Shown: in pieces, positions 52,258-61,921 of the stretch
Position numbering within the stretch: the stretch's first letter is position 1
Layout of the letters: each line of letters opens with the position of its first letter
Source: Noviherbaspirillum malthae
GTDB taxonomy: Bacteria > Pseudomonadota > Gammaproteobacteria > Burkholderiales > Burkholderiaceae_D
Reading direction: 5' to 3'
NCBI RefSeq assembly: GCF_015352985.1
Contig: NZ_JACYXF010000027.1
Location: 1 to 64,000, forward strand
Length of the DNA stretch: 64,000 nucleotides
The notes under the pieces: generated by a model
What the model was told of the DNA's origin: nothing
Database searches by the model: none
The model's input: the letters and a program-made list of their open reading frames with translations, nothing else
Made by a program: the position numbers and the translations under genes

Positions 52258-52967
52258 GGCACGTAAGGCTCCACGACGAAGGCAACGCTCGGCGGAAACT
52301 GTTTCGCGTCGTCCCGGATCAGGCTGCCGTCCGCATGCTTGCCCTGCCAGCCGATTTTGATTACCAGTGAAGAATTGCCGGCGCCCCCGCTGCAATCCCA
52401 TCTGAATGACTGCGCCGCCGAATTCCACGGTTCGGCATCCCGGCAAACAAGCGCTCTCGCATTCGGCAAGGCAGCGGCCAGCCTGCGCTGCCATTGGTGG
52501 ATATCGAACTGCGCCAGTTCCTGGCTGTTGCATGCATCCGTGTAGCAGAACTTGGACGGCGCGGCCACCGACTCGGGATTGCCCTGAAAATCGATATTGA
52601 GGTAGGGACTATCGGCATTGCCCTGTTTCATGCTTGTGCTGTTTGCGCGCATCTTGTCGGCGAGTTCGCCGGCGAGTTGCACTGCTGCCGACTGGAACGC
52701 CGACTGGGTGCTCGAACGCATTGCCGTAAGCTGCATACCGCCTGCTCCAATGACGCCAATTGCAAGAACGAGTACGGCGACCAGCACCTCGACCAGGGAA
52801 AAGCCTGTAGAGCAGCCAGGAAGTCTGCGCAAGGCGGCGGAAAGAGGAAATGTCCGACGGAGGCCAAGTCGAATTGCCGAGCCATGCATCGCAATCGGGC
52901 GAAGCGACGCGGTCGGGACATGAACCAGGCCGCGCCGTCCCGTTATCGATGACGCACACGACAACAT
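52254..52967 (-). CDS. pilV: Type IV minor pilin PilV
   Basis: This 237-residue protein has a prepilin segment GCSTGFSLVEVLVAVLVLAI with cleavage after Gly55 and Glu60 at +5. GGAGG directly upstream makes 52967 the likely start and implies an unusually long 55-residue leader; an in-frame ATG at 52889 would give a normal 29-residue leader but has no ribosome-binding site. It is the first gene of the operon. Confidence 0.88.
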   Translation of the reverse strand: MLSCASSITGRRGLVHVPTASLRPIAMHGSAIRLGLRRTFPLSAALRRLPGCSTGFSLVEVLVAVLVLAIGVIGAGGMQLTAMRSSTQSAFQSAAVQLAGELADKMRANSTSMKQGNADSPYLNIDFQGNPESVAAPSKFCYTDACNSQELAQFDIHQWQRRLAAALPNARALVCRDAEPWNSAAQSFRWDCSGGAGNSSLVIKIGWQGKHADGSLIRDDAKQFPPSVAFVVEPYVP

Positions 52968-53004
52968 ACCCACCTCCACTTGCTGAATTTATCAAACTAG
53001 CAAC

Positions 53005-53010
53005 ATTATA
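53005..53010 (-). promoter_or_regulatory. -10 box of the minor pilin operon
   Basis: TATAAT on the minus strand in an AT-rich patch lies about 38 bases upstream of the pilV ATG at 52967. TTGCAT 19 bp upstream is a poor, widely spaced -35 candidate, so an activator may be needed. Confidence 0.5.
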
Positions 53011-53131
53011 TATTTGTAAGTTGAAATAAATGCAACAATTTCTACAGGAAATGTTGTGTGCGAACCGCACGAGAAATCAGTGCCAGACCGGTCAATGTCT
53101 GATTGACTGCGGCGGGGTACTGCAGACGATC

Positions 53132-53596
53132 TCAGGGAGATTTGCGTTCGGGACCGACTTCGGCGATGGCGTCCTGGAATTCGGCGACGTCTTCGAAGCT
53201 CTTGTAGACGGATGCGAAGCGGATATAGGCAATCTTGTCCAGGCGCTTGAGTTCCCGCATCACGAGTTCGCCGATATGGCCGCTGAGCACTTCGCGAGCA
53301 CCGCTGGACAACAATTTTTCTTCGATGCGATGGATGGCTTCGTCGACCGCTTCCGCGGAGACGGGGCGCTTGCGCAATGCAAGCATGAGGCTGGCGCGCA
53401 GTTTTGCAGGGTCGAAATCGGTGCGGCTGCCGTTCTTCTTGACGATCACCGGCATGAGCAATTCGATGCGTTCAAAGGTGGTGAAACGCTTGTCGCAGTG
53501 CGCGCAGCGGCGCCGGCGGCGGATCGCATCGCCCTCTTCCAGCGCACGCGTGTCGATAACCTGTGTATCTTCGTGGTGGCAGAAAGGGCATTTCAT
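53132..53596 (-). CDS. nrdR: Transcriptional repressor NrdR
   Basis: This 154-residue regulator of ribonucleotide reductase genes has a zinc ribbon (Cys3, Cys6, Cys31, Cys34) and an ATP-cone domain (MPVIVKKNGSRTDFDPAKL) that senses ATP/dATP. The start at 53596 gives the canonical MKCPFC. It lies downstream of glyA, the common betaproteobacterial order. No nrd gene is in the window. Confidence 0.97.
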   Translation of the reverse strand: MKCPFCHHEDTQVIDTRALEEGDAIRRRRRCAHCDKRFTTFERIELLMPVIVKKNGSRTDFDPAKLRASLMLALRKRPVSAEAVDEAIHRIEEKLLSSGAREVLSGHIGELVMRELKRLDKIAYIRFASVYKSFEDVAEFQDAIAEVGPERKSP

Positions 53597-53713
53597 AGCA
53601 TTAGGGGCTACAAGTCCGGGAAGGGTGAACGTTCGTTGACATGATTGCCAGTATCGCACAGATCAATCGGAAAAATGAAGATCCGCGGATCGGCTGATGG
53701 ACTGGGCTGCATG

Positions 53714-53751
53714 CATGAACAGCCGGCGGAAACTCCGACCGGCTGTTCATG
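53714..53751. terminator. Inverted repeat after glyA (probable terminator without T-run)
   Basis: CATGAACAGCCGG (53714-53726) and CCGGCTGTTCATG (53739-53751) form a perfect 13-bp stem with a 12-base loop, 49 bp after the glyA stop. The absence of a T-run makes it a weak intrinsic terminator or an mRNA-end stabiliser. Confidence 0.55.
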
Positions 53752-53799
53752 AGGAGACCGAAGCACGGCAGCCGGATTTTCCGGCGCCGTCGGGGTGAA

Positions 53800-55044
<1,245 letters not shown>

Positions 55045-55141
55045 GAAAACTCCAATCGATTAGGGATGCAAAGTGGGTTTGCCGAAATCGAATGAGGGCC
55101 AATGGACATGGACAGGCAGCCTCAGTCGTGCATTCCATTTG

Positions 55142-55262
55142 GGCTGCCCAGGCGAACGGCGTGAGAGCGCGTGGCGGCTCTCGTATCCCACGTTCCCCGG
55201 TGGATGTCCACCTTGTCGCCGGACTGGAATCCGGCATTCGCCAGTTACGTGGGACGAAATGG
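55142..55262 (-). ncRNA. ZTP (pfl-motif) riboswitch in the glyA leader
   Basis: Reading the minus strand, the element has the two conserved halves of the ZTP/ZMP aptamer: CGTAACTGGCG (near 55250) and CCACCGGGGAACG (near 55202), then after a variable hairpin the 3' block GTTCGCCTGGGCAG (near 55155). The 3' GGGCAGCC can pair with a downstream GGCTGCC (near 55120) as an expression platform. ZTP riboswitches sense the purine intermediate ZTP/ZMP that builds up when folate is low and switch on glyA, purH and folate genes. Ends are approximate. Confidence 0.85.
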
Positions 55263-55268
55263 ACCTCG

Positions 55269-55297
55269 ATTGTAAGATAGGACAAACAATTGAGCAA
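55269..55297 (-). promoter_or_regulatory. glyA promoter
   Basis: TTGCTC (55297-55292), a 17-bp spacer and TACAAT (55274-55269) place the start about 7 bases on, right at the 5' edge of the riboswitch. Confidence 0.7.
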
Positions 55298-55409
55298 GGA
55301 GCCGTTTGCCTCCTGCGGGCAGGGCCGGAGCGAGCGCATTTCTAATCGAGGGCCCGCCTTTCGGCTACAATTTTGCCCAATTTAAACTCATGTACGAAAG
55401 GAAATCGCA

Positions 55410-56156
55410 ATGATCGTCCTGGTTACTGGTGCAAGTTCCGGCTTTGGCGAAGAAATAGCGCGCAAGTTTGTACAGAATGGCCACAAGGTCATCGCGACCG
55501 GCCGCCGAAAGGAAAGGCTGGAGAACCTCGCAGCCGAATTGGGCGCCGCTCTCCTCCCGGTTGAAATGGATGTCCGCGACAAGGCTTCGATCGCGGGCGC
55601 GCTTGCAGGCCTGCCGGCGGACTGGAGCGAGATCGATGTATTGATCAACAATGCCGGCCTGGCGCTGGGCATCGAGCCTGCGCACAAGGCGTCGCTGGAA
55701 GAGTGGGAAACGATGATCGACACCAATTGCAAGGGCCTGGTGGCGATGACCCATGCCGTCCTGCCGGCCATGGTGGCGCGCGGACGCGGCACGGTGATCA
55801 ACATCGGTTCCACCGCCGGCGCCTACCCTTACCCGGGAGGCAATGTCTACGGCGCGACCAAGGCTTTTGTTGATCAGTTCACGCTGAACCTGCGGGCCGA
55901 CCTGGTCGGCACCGGCGTCCGGGCGACGAATATCGCGCCGGGTCTGTGCGGCGGTACCGAGTTTTCGAATGTCCGGTTGAAGGACGATGCGGCTGCGGCC
56001 AAGGTCTATGAAGGTACCGTGCCGCTGACGGCGCGCGACATCGCCGAGTCCGCCTACTGGATCGCCACCCTGCCTCCGCATGTCAACATCAACTATATCG
56101 AGATGATGCCGACCTGCCAGGGTTTCTCGCCTTTCAACATCAAGCGCAACACCTAG
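55410..56156 (+). CDS. ydfG: SDR family oxidoreductase, YdfG type (3-hydroxy acid / malonic semialdehyde reductase)
   Basis: This 248-residue short-chain dehydrogenase has the NADP motif GASSGFG at 7-13, NNAG at 80-83 and the catalytic Ser134, Tyr147 and Lys151. GRRKERL after the second strand favours NADPH. Length and the C-terminal NINYIEMMPTCQGFSPF match E. coli YdfG, which reduces malonic semialdehyde and oxidises L-allo-threonine and serine. AAAGGA precedes the ATG; TACAAT at 55366-55371 may be its -10 box. It diverges from glyA. Confidence 0.9.
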   Translation: MIVLVTGASSGFGEEIARKFVQNGHKVIATGRRKERLENLAAELGAALLPVEMDVRDKASIAGALAGLPADWSEIDVLINNAGLALGIEPAHKASLEEWETMIDTNCKGLVAMTHAVLPAMVARGRGTVINIGSTAGAYPYPGGNVYGATKAFVDQFTLNLRADLVGTGVRATNIAPGLCGGTEFSNVRLKDDAAAAKVYEGTVPLTARDIAESAYWIATLPPHVNINYIEMMPTCQGFSPFNIKRNT

Positions 56157-56214
56157 GAAGGGAGCGGCTTTCGATGCCAGGCATGATCAGGCTGTTCGGA
56201 GCCGCCCGCATATC

Positions 56215-56631
56215 ATGAACAAGGAATTTTGCTGGAACGTGCGCGTTTATTACGAGGATACGGATACCGGGGGCGTGGTCTTTTATGCCAACTATCTGAA
56301 GTTCTTCGAGCGCGCCCGCACGGAATGGCTGCGCGCGCACGGGATCGGACAGCAATTGTTGGCAGAAACGCATCGCGCCATGTTTGTCGTCAGAAGCACG
56401 TCCGTGGATTATCATGCTCCCGCGAAATTAGATGATGAACTGAAACTTACCGTCGTTGTCCAAAAGCTCGGTCGCGCCTCGGTGGAGTTTTTTCAGGAAG
56501 CTTGGCGCGTACGGGGAGCAGAAAAAACCTTGCTGACTAGCGGAAGCATCCGTGTCGGCTGCGTCCATACTGAAACCTTCCGCCCACATCCGATACCGGA
56601 CGAAGTATTAGACCGCATCAGAGCGGCATAG
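56215..56631 (+). CDS. ybgC: Tol-Pal system acyl-CoA thioesterase YbgC
   Basis: This 138-residue hotdog-fold thioesterase has the signature YYEDTDTGGVVFYANYLKFF, with Asp17 as the likely catalytic residue. It is the usual first gene of the tol-pal cluster and is linked to phospholipid metabolism at the membrane. tolQ follows after 85 bp. Confidence 0.96.
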   Translation: MNKEFCWNVRVYYEDTDTGGVVFYANYLKFFERARTEWLRAHGIGQQLLAETHRAMFVVRSTSVDYHAPAKLDDELKLTVVVQKLGRASVEFFQEAWRVRGAEKTLLTSGSIRVGCVHTETFRPHPIPDEVLDRIRAA

Positions 56632-56716
56632 CTTGAATTTCCTGCAGAACGCCGTGCCCCTGCGCGATCGGGGATCGGCGGTATGCGGCCACTACCTGCA
56701 TTTACATTAATAAAAC

Positions 56717-57418
56717 ATGAGCGTCACACACGATCTTTCGTTTATCTCGCTGATCAGCAATGCCTCGCTGCTTGTGCAATTGGTCATGGCTCTGCTCCTG
56801 CTGGTTTCCATCATGAGCTGGTCTTATATTTTCCGCAAGATGTTCGCCATCCGCAGCGCGCAGACGCAGACCGAGGAATTCGAGCGCGCCTTCTGGTCGG
56901 GCGGCAACCTGAATGCCCTCTACGAGGAAGCTACGTCCAATCGCCGCCGCAGCGGCAACCATACCGGCGCGCTCGAGCGGATTTTCGAATCGGGAATGGG
57001 CGAATTCATCAAGGTCAAGGCTGCGTTCGCCAACAAGGGACAGGTCGATCCCAACGCCACGATCGACGGCGCGCGCCGCGCCATGCGTGCGGCCTATCAG
57101 CGTGAAATGGATGCACTGGAATCACATCTTGCCTTTCTTGCCTCGGTCGGCTCGGTGTCGCCTTACGTCGGCCTGTTCGGCACCGTCTGGGGCATCATGA
57201 ATGCGTTCCGCGGCCTGGCCAATGTCCAGCAGGCGACGCTGGCATCAGTCGCGCCCGGCATCGCCGAAGCGCTGATTGCAACCGCAATCGGCCTTTTTGC
57301 GGCCATCCCGGCGGTGGTTGCGTACAATCGCTATTCGCATGACATCGACCGTCTCGCGATCCGCTTCGAGAGCTTCATCGAAGAATTCTCCAATATCTTG
57401 CAACGTCAGGTCCGCTAA
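56717..57418 (+). CDS. tolQ: Tol-Pal protein TolQ
   Basis: This 233-residue inner-membrane protein has three transmembrane segments (near 15-38, 135-160 and 175-195) and the ExbB/TolQ blocks LASVGSVSPYVGLFGTVWGI and ALIATAIGLFAAIPAVVAYN. With TolR it forms the proton-driven motor that energises TolA. The stop overlaps the tolR ATG (TAATG). Confidence 0.97.
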   Translation: MSVTHDLSFISLISNASLLVQLVMALLLLVSIMSWSYIFRKMFAIRSAQTQTEEFERAFWSGGNLNALYEEATSNRRRSGNHTGALERIFESGMGEFIKVKAAFANKGQVDPNATIDGARRAMRAAYQREMDALESHLAFLASVGSVSPYVGLFGTVWGIMNAFRGLANVQQATLASVAPGIAEALIATAIGLFAAIPAVVAYNRYSHDIDRLAIRFESFIEEFSNILQRQVR

Positions 57419-57858
57419 TGGCAGGCAACAGTTCGATGCGCGGCGGCCGGAGCCGCAAATTCAAGTCCGAGATCAATGTCGTTCCGTACATCGACGTGAT
57501 GCTGGTCCTGCTGATCATCTTCATGGTGGCGGCGCCGTTGACCAATCCCGGCGTGATCAACCTGCCGACAGCAGCCAAATCTGCGCTGCCGCCGACGGAG
57601 TACATCCAGATTTCGCTCAAGCCCGATACCAGCGCCACCATCGGCGTCAACGGCAAGAAGAGCGGCGGCAGCGAAGCCGAAAAAGTCGGCGGCCGCAGCG
57701 CACTGCTGCAGAAGCTGCGCGCATTGCATGAGGCGGATCCGGAACTGCCGGTCATGATTTCGGCCGACAAGGAAATCAAGTACGACGAAGTCATCCAGGT
57801 CATCTCCGAAGCCAAAAAGCTCGGCATCAACCGCGTGGGGCTGGCGACAAAGCAATGA
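57418..57858 (+). CDS. tolR: Tol-Pal protein TolR
   Basis: This 146-residue ExbD/TolR protein has one membrane segment (about 21-43) with the proton-path Asp26 in VVPYIDVMLVLLIIFMV and a periplasmic domain ending in EVIQVISEAKKLGINRVGL. It overlaps tolQ by one base and tolA by four (ATGA). Confidence 0.97.
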   Translation: MAGNSSMRGGRSRKFKSEINVVPYIDVMLVLLIIFMVAAPLTNPGVINLPTAAKSALPPTEYIQISLKPDTSATIGVNGKKSGGSEAEKVGGRSALLQKLRALHEADPELPVMISADKEIKYDEVIQVISEAKKLGINRVGLATKQ

Positions 57859-58865
57859 GTGCAATGAACGACTCGACTCCCTACACCGTTCCGAAAGAGC
57901 CGGGGCGCTGGCGCGGCCTGGCACTTGCGGCGCTGGTGCATCTTGCGCTGCTAGCCTTTCTCTGGATCGGCATACGCTGGCAAAGCGAGACGCCGACGAC
58001 CATCGAGGCCGAGGTGTGGAGCCCGCAGCCGCGCGAAGCCGCGCCCCAGCCGGAGCCGGTAAAGACCGAAGAGGCAAAACCGGAGCCCAAGCCTGAACCC
58101 AAACCCGAACCGCCACCGGTTGTCAGGGAAGTACCGAAACCCAAGGTCGAGGAGCCGCCCGTCGCCAAGCCCGATATCGCGCTCGAGCAGGAGAAGAAGC
58201 GCAAGGCGGAAGAGAAGCGTCGCCAGGAACAGGAAGAAAAAGAAAAACTCGTGAAAGAGAAGAAGCGCCGCGAGGAGGAAGAGAAGGAAAAGCTGGCCAA
58301 GGAAAAGGAACGCCGCGAAGCCGAAGAAAAACAGGCCAAGGAAAAGAAGCGCCTGGAAGATGAAAAGCTTGCAAAGTTGAAACAGCAGGAAGAAGCGAAG
58401 AAGCTCGAAAAAGAAAAGGCCGAGAAGGACAAGGCCGACAAGGCGAAGAAGGAAGCCGCCGAGAAGAAGCGCAAGCAGGAAGAAGAGGCCGAAGCCAAGC
58501 TGCTGGCCAAGATCCGCGACGAAGACATGCGCCGAATCACGGGCGCCGGCGGCACCGGCGATGCGCCGAAAGCCCAGGGCGGACGCGCGGACGGCGCCTA
58601 CAGTCAACGCATTGCGGCAAAGATCCGTTCCAATATTGCATTCATCGTCCCGGAAGGCCTGTCGGGCAACCCGCCGGTAGAATACGAAGTGCGCCTGTTG
58701 CCTGACGGCTCGATTGCGGGCCTGCGCAAGCTGCGCTCCTCCGGCGTGCCCGGATTCGACGAGGCCGTGGCGCGTGCGATCGAGCGTTCGCAACCCTATC
58801 CGAAAGACAGCTCGGGCAGCGTACCGTCCAGCTTCCTTGGCATTCACAAACCGAAAGATCAGTAA
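57855..58865 (+). CDS. tolA: Cell envelope protein TolA
   Basis: This 336-residue protein has one N-terminal membrane segment (GLALAALVHLALLAFLWIGI), a P/E/K-rich stretch, a long K/E/A/R coiled coil (about residues 110-225) and a C-terminal TonB-like domain (AAKIRSNIAFIVPEGLSGNP to the end). It spans the periplasm from TolQR to Pal and TolB during constriction. Confidence 0.95.
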   Translation: MSAMNDSTPYTVPKEPGRWRGLALAALVHLALLAFLWIGIRWQSETPTTIEAEVWSPQPREAAPQPEPVKTEEAKPEPKPEPKPEPPPVVREVPKPKVEEPPVAKPDIALEQEKKRKAEEKRRQEQEEKEKLVKEKKRREEEEKEKLAKEKERREAEEKQAKEKKRLEDEKLAKLKQQEEAKKLEKEKAEKDKADKAKKEAAEKKRKQEEEAEAKLLAKIRDEDMRRITGAGGTGDAPKAQGGRADGAYSQRIAAKIRSNIAFIVPEGLSGNPPVEYEVRLLPDGSIAGLRKLRSSGVPGFDEAVARAIERSQPYPKDSSGSVPSSFLGIHKPKDQ

Positions 58866-58871
58866 GCGACC

Positions 58872-60137
58872 ATGATAAAAAATCTTTTCTCGCGCACGTT
58901 CGTCATACTCACCTTCGGCTTCACCGCGACGCTGTCACAGGCACAGCTGCGCGTCGAAACCTCGGGCGTGGGTGCGACCCAGATTCCCGTCGCCATTGCG
59001 GGATTTGCCGACGAAACCATTGCGCCCCAGCAGATCACCGCCATCATCAAGGCCGACCTCGCGCGCAGCGGTTACTTCAAGATCATCGATACCGGCAACG
59101 CCATGTCGGAAACCGTGCCCGTGAACTACGGCGAATGGAAGGCCAAGGGCGCCGATGCCCTCGTTGTCGGCAGCGTCCAGCGCCTGGCCGACGGCCGCTA
59201 CGATGTGCGCTACCGGCTGCTCGATACGGTCAAGTCGGCAAGCCTGTCCGGCTTCGGCCAAGTCGCGGGGCCGGACCGCCTGCGGGTCGCAGGCCACAAG
59301 ATCGCGGATGACATTTACGAGAAGCTGATCGGGGTGAAAGGCGCCTTCTCGACCCGCATCGCCTACGTGACCAAGGTCGGCAACGAGTATCGCCTCGAGG
59401 TGGCCGACGCCGATGGCGAAGGCACGCAGGCGGCGCTGCGCTCGAACGAGCCGATCATCTCCCCCGCCTGGTCGCCCGACGGCACCAAGGTTGCCTACGT
59501 TTCCTTCGAAGCGAAGAAGCCCGTCGTTTATGTGCAGGACCTGACCACGCGCCAGCGTACCGTCGTTGCGAACCACCGCGGCAGCAATTCCGCGCCCTCG
59601 TGGTCGCCCGACGGATCGAAGCTGGCGCTGGCACTGTCGCGCAGCGGCTACACTCAGATCTACGTCGTCAATGCCGACGGCAGCAATCTGCGCCAGCTGA
59701 CCAATTCGAACGGCATCGAGACCGAGCCGCAATTCTCGGCTGACGGGCAAGCCATCTACTTCACCAGCGACCGCAGCGGCGGCCCGCAGATCTACCGGAT
59801 GAGCGCCAACGGCGGCGAAGCGCAGCGCGTGACCTTCAACGGCAGCTACAACATCAGCCCGCGCATTGCGCCCGACGGCAAGACGCTCGCCTATATCTCG
59901 CGCCGCGAGGGCCGTTTCCAGCTGTATGCACTCGATCTTGCAAGCGGCCAGGAACTGCGCCTGTCGGACAGCACCAAGGATGAATCCCCCAGCTTCTCTC
60001 CGAACGGCAAGTACATCATGTATGCGACCGGTCGGGGTTCGCTGTCGGTCGTGTCGGTCGACGGCCGCGTCCGGCAACGTCTGGTAACACAAGCAGGCGA
60101 CATCAGGGAGCCTACCTGGGGCCCGTTCATGAAATAA
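58872..60137 (+). CDS. tolB: Tol-Pal system beta-propeller protein TolB
   Basis: This 421-residue periplasmic protein has a signal peptide (NLFSRTFVILTFGFTATLS, then QAQLRVE), an N-terminal domain that contacts TolA and a six-bladed propeller built from repeats such as PAWSPDGTKVAYVSFE and PSWSPDGSKLALALSR. It binds Pal and TolA. It starts 6 bp after tolA. Confidence 0.97.
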   Translation: MIKNLFSRTFVILTFGFTATLSQAQLRVETSGVGATQIPVAIAGFADETIAPQQITAIIKADLARSGYFKIIDTGNAMSETVPVNYGEWKAKGADALVVGSVQRLADGRYDVRYRLLDTVKSASLSGFGQVAGPDRLRVAGHKIADDIYEKLIGVKGAFSTRIAYVTKVGNEYRLEVADADGEGTQAALRSNEPIISPAWSPDGTKVAYVSFEAKKPVVYVQDLTTRQRTVVANHRGSNSAPSWSPDGSKLALALSRSGYTQIYVVNADGSNLRQLTNSNGIETEPQFSADGQAIYFTSDRSGGPQIYRMSANGGEAQRVTFNGSYNISPRIAPDGKTLAYISRREGRFQLYALDLASGQELRLSDSTKDESPSFSPNGKYIMYATGRGSLSVVSVDGRVRQRLVTQAGDIREPTWGPFMK

Positions 60138-60188
60138 TATAGGTTTAAGGCAACACCCACTCAGGACACTCACTCAGGAGAAATTTGA

Positions 60189-60716
60189 ATGCGCAACACC
60201 ACTTCTTTAGCCCTTATCATCGCGAGCGCACTGGCTCTGACGGCTTGCGGCTCCAACGTCAAGCTGGATGACAAGGCCAAAGTCGAAGAACGCACCGGCA
60301 CGACCGCCCCCGCAACTGCCGATGCACGCACCATCGCGCCGGTCACCACCGGCTCGACCGATCCGCTGAACGATCCGAAGGGCATTCTCGCCAAGCGCAG
60401 CGTGTACTTCGACTATGACAGCTATACCGTCAAGGATGAATTCAAGCCGGTCGTGGAAGCCCACGCGAAGTATTTGGCAGCGAACAAGGGCCGCCGCATC
60501 ATCATCCAGGGCAATACCGACGATCGCGGCGGACGTGAGTACAATCTGGCACTTGGACAGAAACGCGCCGAGGCCGTGCGCCGTGCGCTGAGCCTACTGG
60601 GCGTGTCCGATGCGCAGATGGAAGCCGTTTCTCTCGGCAAGGAAAAACCGAAGGCGACAGGCAGCGACGAAGCCGCATGGGCCGAGAACCGCCGCGCCGA
60701 TCTCGTTTACCAGTAA
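60189..60716 (+). CDS. pal: Peptidoglycan-associated lipoprotein Pal
   Basis: This 175-residue outer-membrane lipoprotein has the lipobox LTAC with Cys20, a short T/A-rich linker and an OmpA-like peptidoglycan-binding domain (VYFDYDSYTV; IQGNTDDRGGREYNLALGQK). It tethers the outer membrane to peptidoglycan. CAGGAG precedes the ATG, in a spacer with a short CACTCAGGA direct repeat. Confidence 0.97.
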   Translation: MRNTTSLALIIASALALTACGSNVKLDDKAKVEERTGTTAPATADARTIAPVTTGSTDPLNDPKGILAKRSVYFDYDSYTVKDEFKPVVEAHAKYLAANKGRRIIIQGNTDDRGGREYNLALGQKRAEAVRRALSLLGVSDAQMEAVSLGKEKPKATGSDEAAWAENRRADLVYQ

Positions 60717-60719
60717 TCC

Positions 60720-61469
60720 ATGAAAAACCTCATTCGATCCACACTTGCTGCGGCCGCGATGGCCGCCTTCACGCTGACGCCGATGCAGGCCACGGCTGCG
60801 CTGTTCGAAGATGAAGAAGCCCGCCGGGCCATTCTCGACATCCGCAGTCGCCTGGCCAACATGCAGAGTGAAATCAATGCAAAGGCTGACAAGACGAACA
60901 GTCTCGATCTGAACAACCAGAACGAACAGCTCAAGCAGGAGATTTCGCGCTTGCGCGGGCAGATCGAGATACTGACCAATGAACTGGCCAATGCCCAGAA
61001 GCGGCAGAAGGACTTCTACGTCGATCTCGACAACCGCATCCGCAAGCTCGAACCGCAGCAGGTAACGGTCGATGGCAAGGAAGCCATGGTTGAGCAGGGA
61101 GAGCAGCGCGCCTACGACGCTGCCCTCGCCGCATTCAAGTCAGGCGACTACAAGAGCGCGGGCGCATCGTTCTATGAATTCACCCGCCGCTATCCGCAGT
61201 CCGCACTGGCGCCGTCCGCGCAGTACTGGCTTGGCAACACCTATTATGCGCAGCGCGATTATCGCAATGCCATCTCTGCGCAGCAGGTCGTGGTCAAGAA
61301 TTATCCGGACAGCCCCAAGGCTGCGGATGCCTTGCTCAATATTGCAAGCTGCCACATGGAACTCAAGGACAGGGCTGCGGCCAAGAAGAGCCTGGAAACA
61401 TTGGTGGCGCAATATCCTGATTCCCCATCGGCGCAAACTGCCCGCGAAAGGCTGGTTGCGCTCAAGTGA
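60720..61469 (+). CDS. cpoB: Cell division coordinator CpoB (YbgF)
   Basis: This 249-residue periplasmic protein has a signal peptide (LAAAAMAAFTLTPMQATA), an N-terminal coiled coil (about 45-110) and tandem TPR-like repeats (AAFKSGDYKSAGASFYEFTR; QYWLGNTYYAQRDYRNAI). It links Tol to PBP1B and septal peptidoglycan synthesis. It starts 3 bp after pal and ends the operon. Confidence 0.95.
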   Translation: MKNLIRSTLAAAAMAAFTLTPMQATAALFEDEEARRAILDIRSRLANMQSEINAKADKTNSLDLNNQNEQLKQEISRLRGQIEILTNELANAQKRQKDFYVDLDNRIRKLEPQQVTVDGKEAMVEQGEQRAYDAALAAFKSGDYKSAGASFYEFTRRYPQSALAPSAQYWLGNTYYAQRDYRNAISAQQVVVKNYPDSPKAADALLNIASCHMELKDRAAAKKSLETLVAQYPDSPSAQTARERLVALK

Positions 61470-61568
61470 TTCATGTCAATGCGATCGCAATCCGGCAAGG
61501 ATTGCATCGCATTGGCCTGCAGAAGAAGCGTCGCAGGCAGTCATTGAAGGAAATCTGCATGTGATTCA

Positions 61569-61598
61569 TTGACAGCCTGCATAATCACTCCTTATAAT
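61569..61598 (+). promoter_or_regulatory. tRNA-Lys promoter
   Basis: TTGACA (61569-61574), an 18-bp spacer and TATAAT (61593-61598) are both exact consensus boxes 12 bases before the tRNA. Confidence 0.85.
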
Positions 61599-61609
61599 CT
61601 TGGTCTTTC

Positions 61610-61685
61610 GGGTCGTTAGCTCAGTTGGTAGAGCAGCGGACTTTTAATCCGTTGGTCGCAGGTTCGAGTCCCGCACGGCCTACCA
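61610..61685 (+). tRNA. tRNA-Lys (anticodon TTT)
   Basis: The 76-base cloverleaf starts GGGTCGTTAGCTCAG, has anticodon loop CTTTTAA (positions 32-38, anticodon TTT) and ends with encoded CCA. The D and anticodon stems pair well, apart from a G27-U43 wobble. The 3' half is unusual: 1-72 is G-U, 4-69 is U-G, and 51-63 in the T stem is an A-C mismatch, where E. coli tRNA-Lys has normal pairs. A consensus promoter and terminator flank it, so it is probably expressed. Confidence 0.92.
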
Positions 61686-61692
61686 GAATCAG

Positions 61693-61724
61693 AAGGGTCT
61701 AAGTGAAAACTTAGACCCTTTTCT
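61693..61724 (+). terminator. Intrinsic terminator of tRNA-Lys
   Basis: A perfect 12-bp stem AAGGGTCTAAGT/ACTTAGACCCTT with a GAAA loop runs into TTTTCTGTTTTC. Confidence 0.9.
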
Positions 61725-61858
61725 GTTTTCCCTTTCCGGTTTTCCTGGCTGCATCTTCATGCGTCATGTCTCTGCCGGCATCTAATGGCGTGTGGCGCTC
61801 AATGCGTTGCCCCGCTGCTGCTCATGCACCGCAAGCGCGTGAACTTTCATCAATGCGC

Positions 61859-61889
61859 TTGACCTTACCACCGTGGGAAGTCCTATCGT
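61859..61889 (+). promoter_or_regulatory. CueR-type (MerR family) copper promoter
   Basis: TTGACC (61859-61864) and TATCGT (61884-61889) are separated by 19 bp, the over-long spacer used by MerR-family activators. The spacer region reads ACCTTAC-CACCGTG-GGAAGTC, an imperfect match to the CueR dyad ACCTTCC-N7-GGAAGGT. It precedes the copper chaperone gene by 33 bp. Confidence 0.6.
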
Positions 61890-61921
61890 GAGGACTCCAG
61901 TCAATCGAAGGAGTAATCACC

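Noticed and set aside
61686..61921. Integrated element at the 3' end of tRNA-Lys
   Set aside because: No integrase and no repeat of the tRNA 3' end were seen; a normal terminator follows directly.
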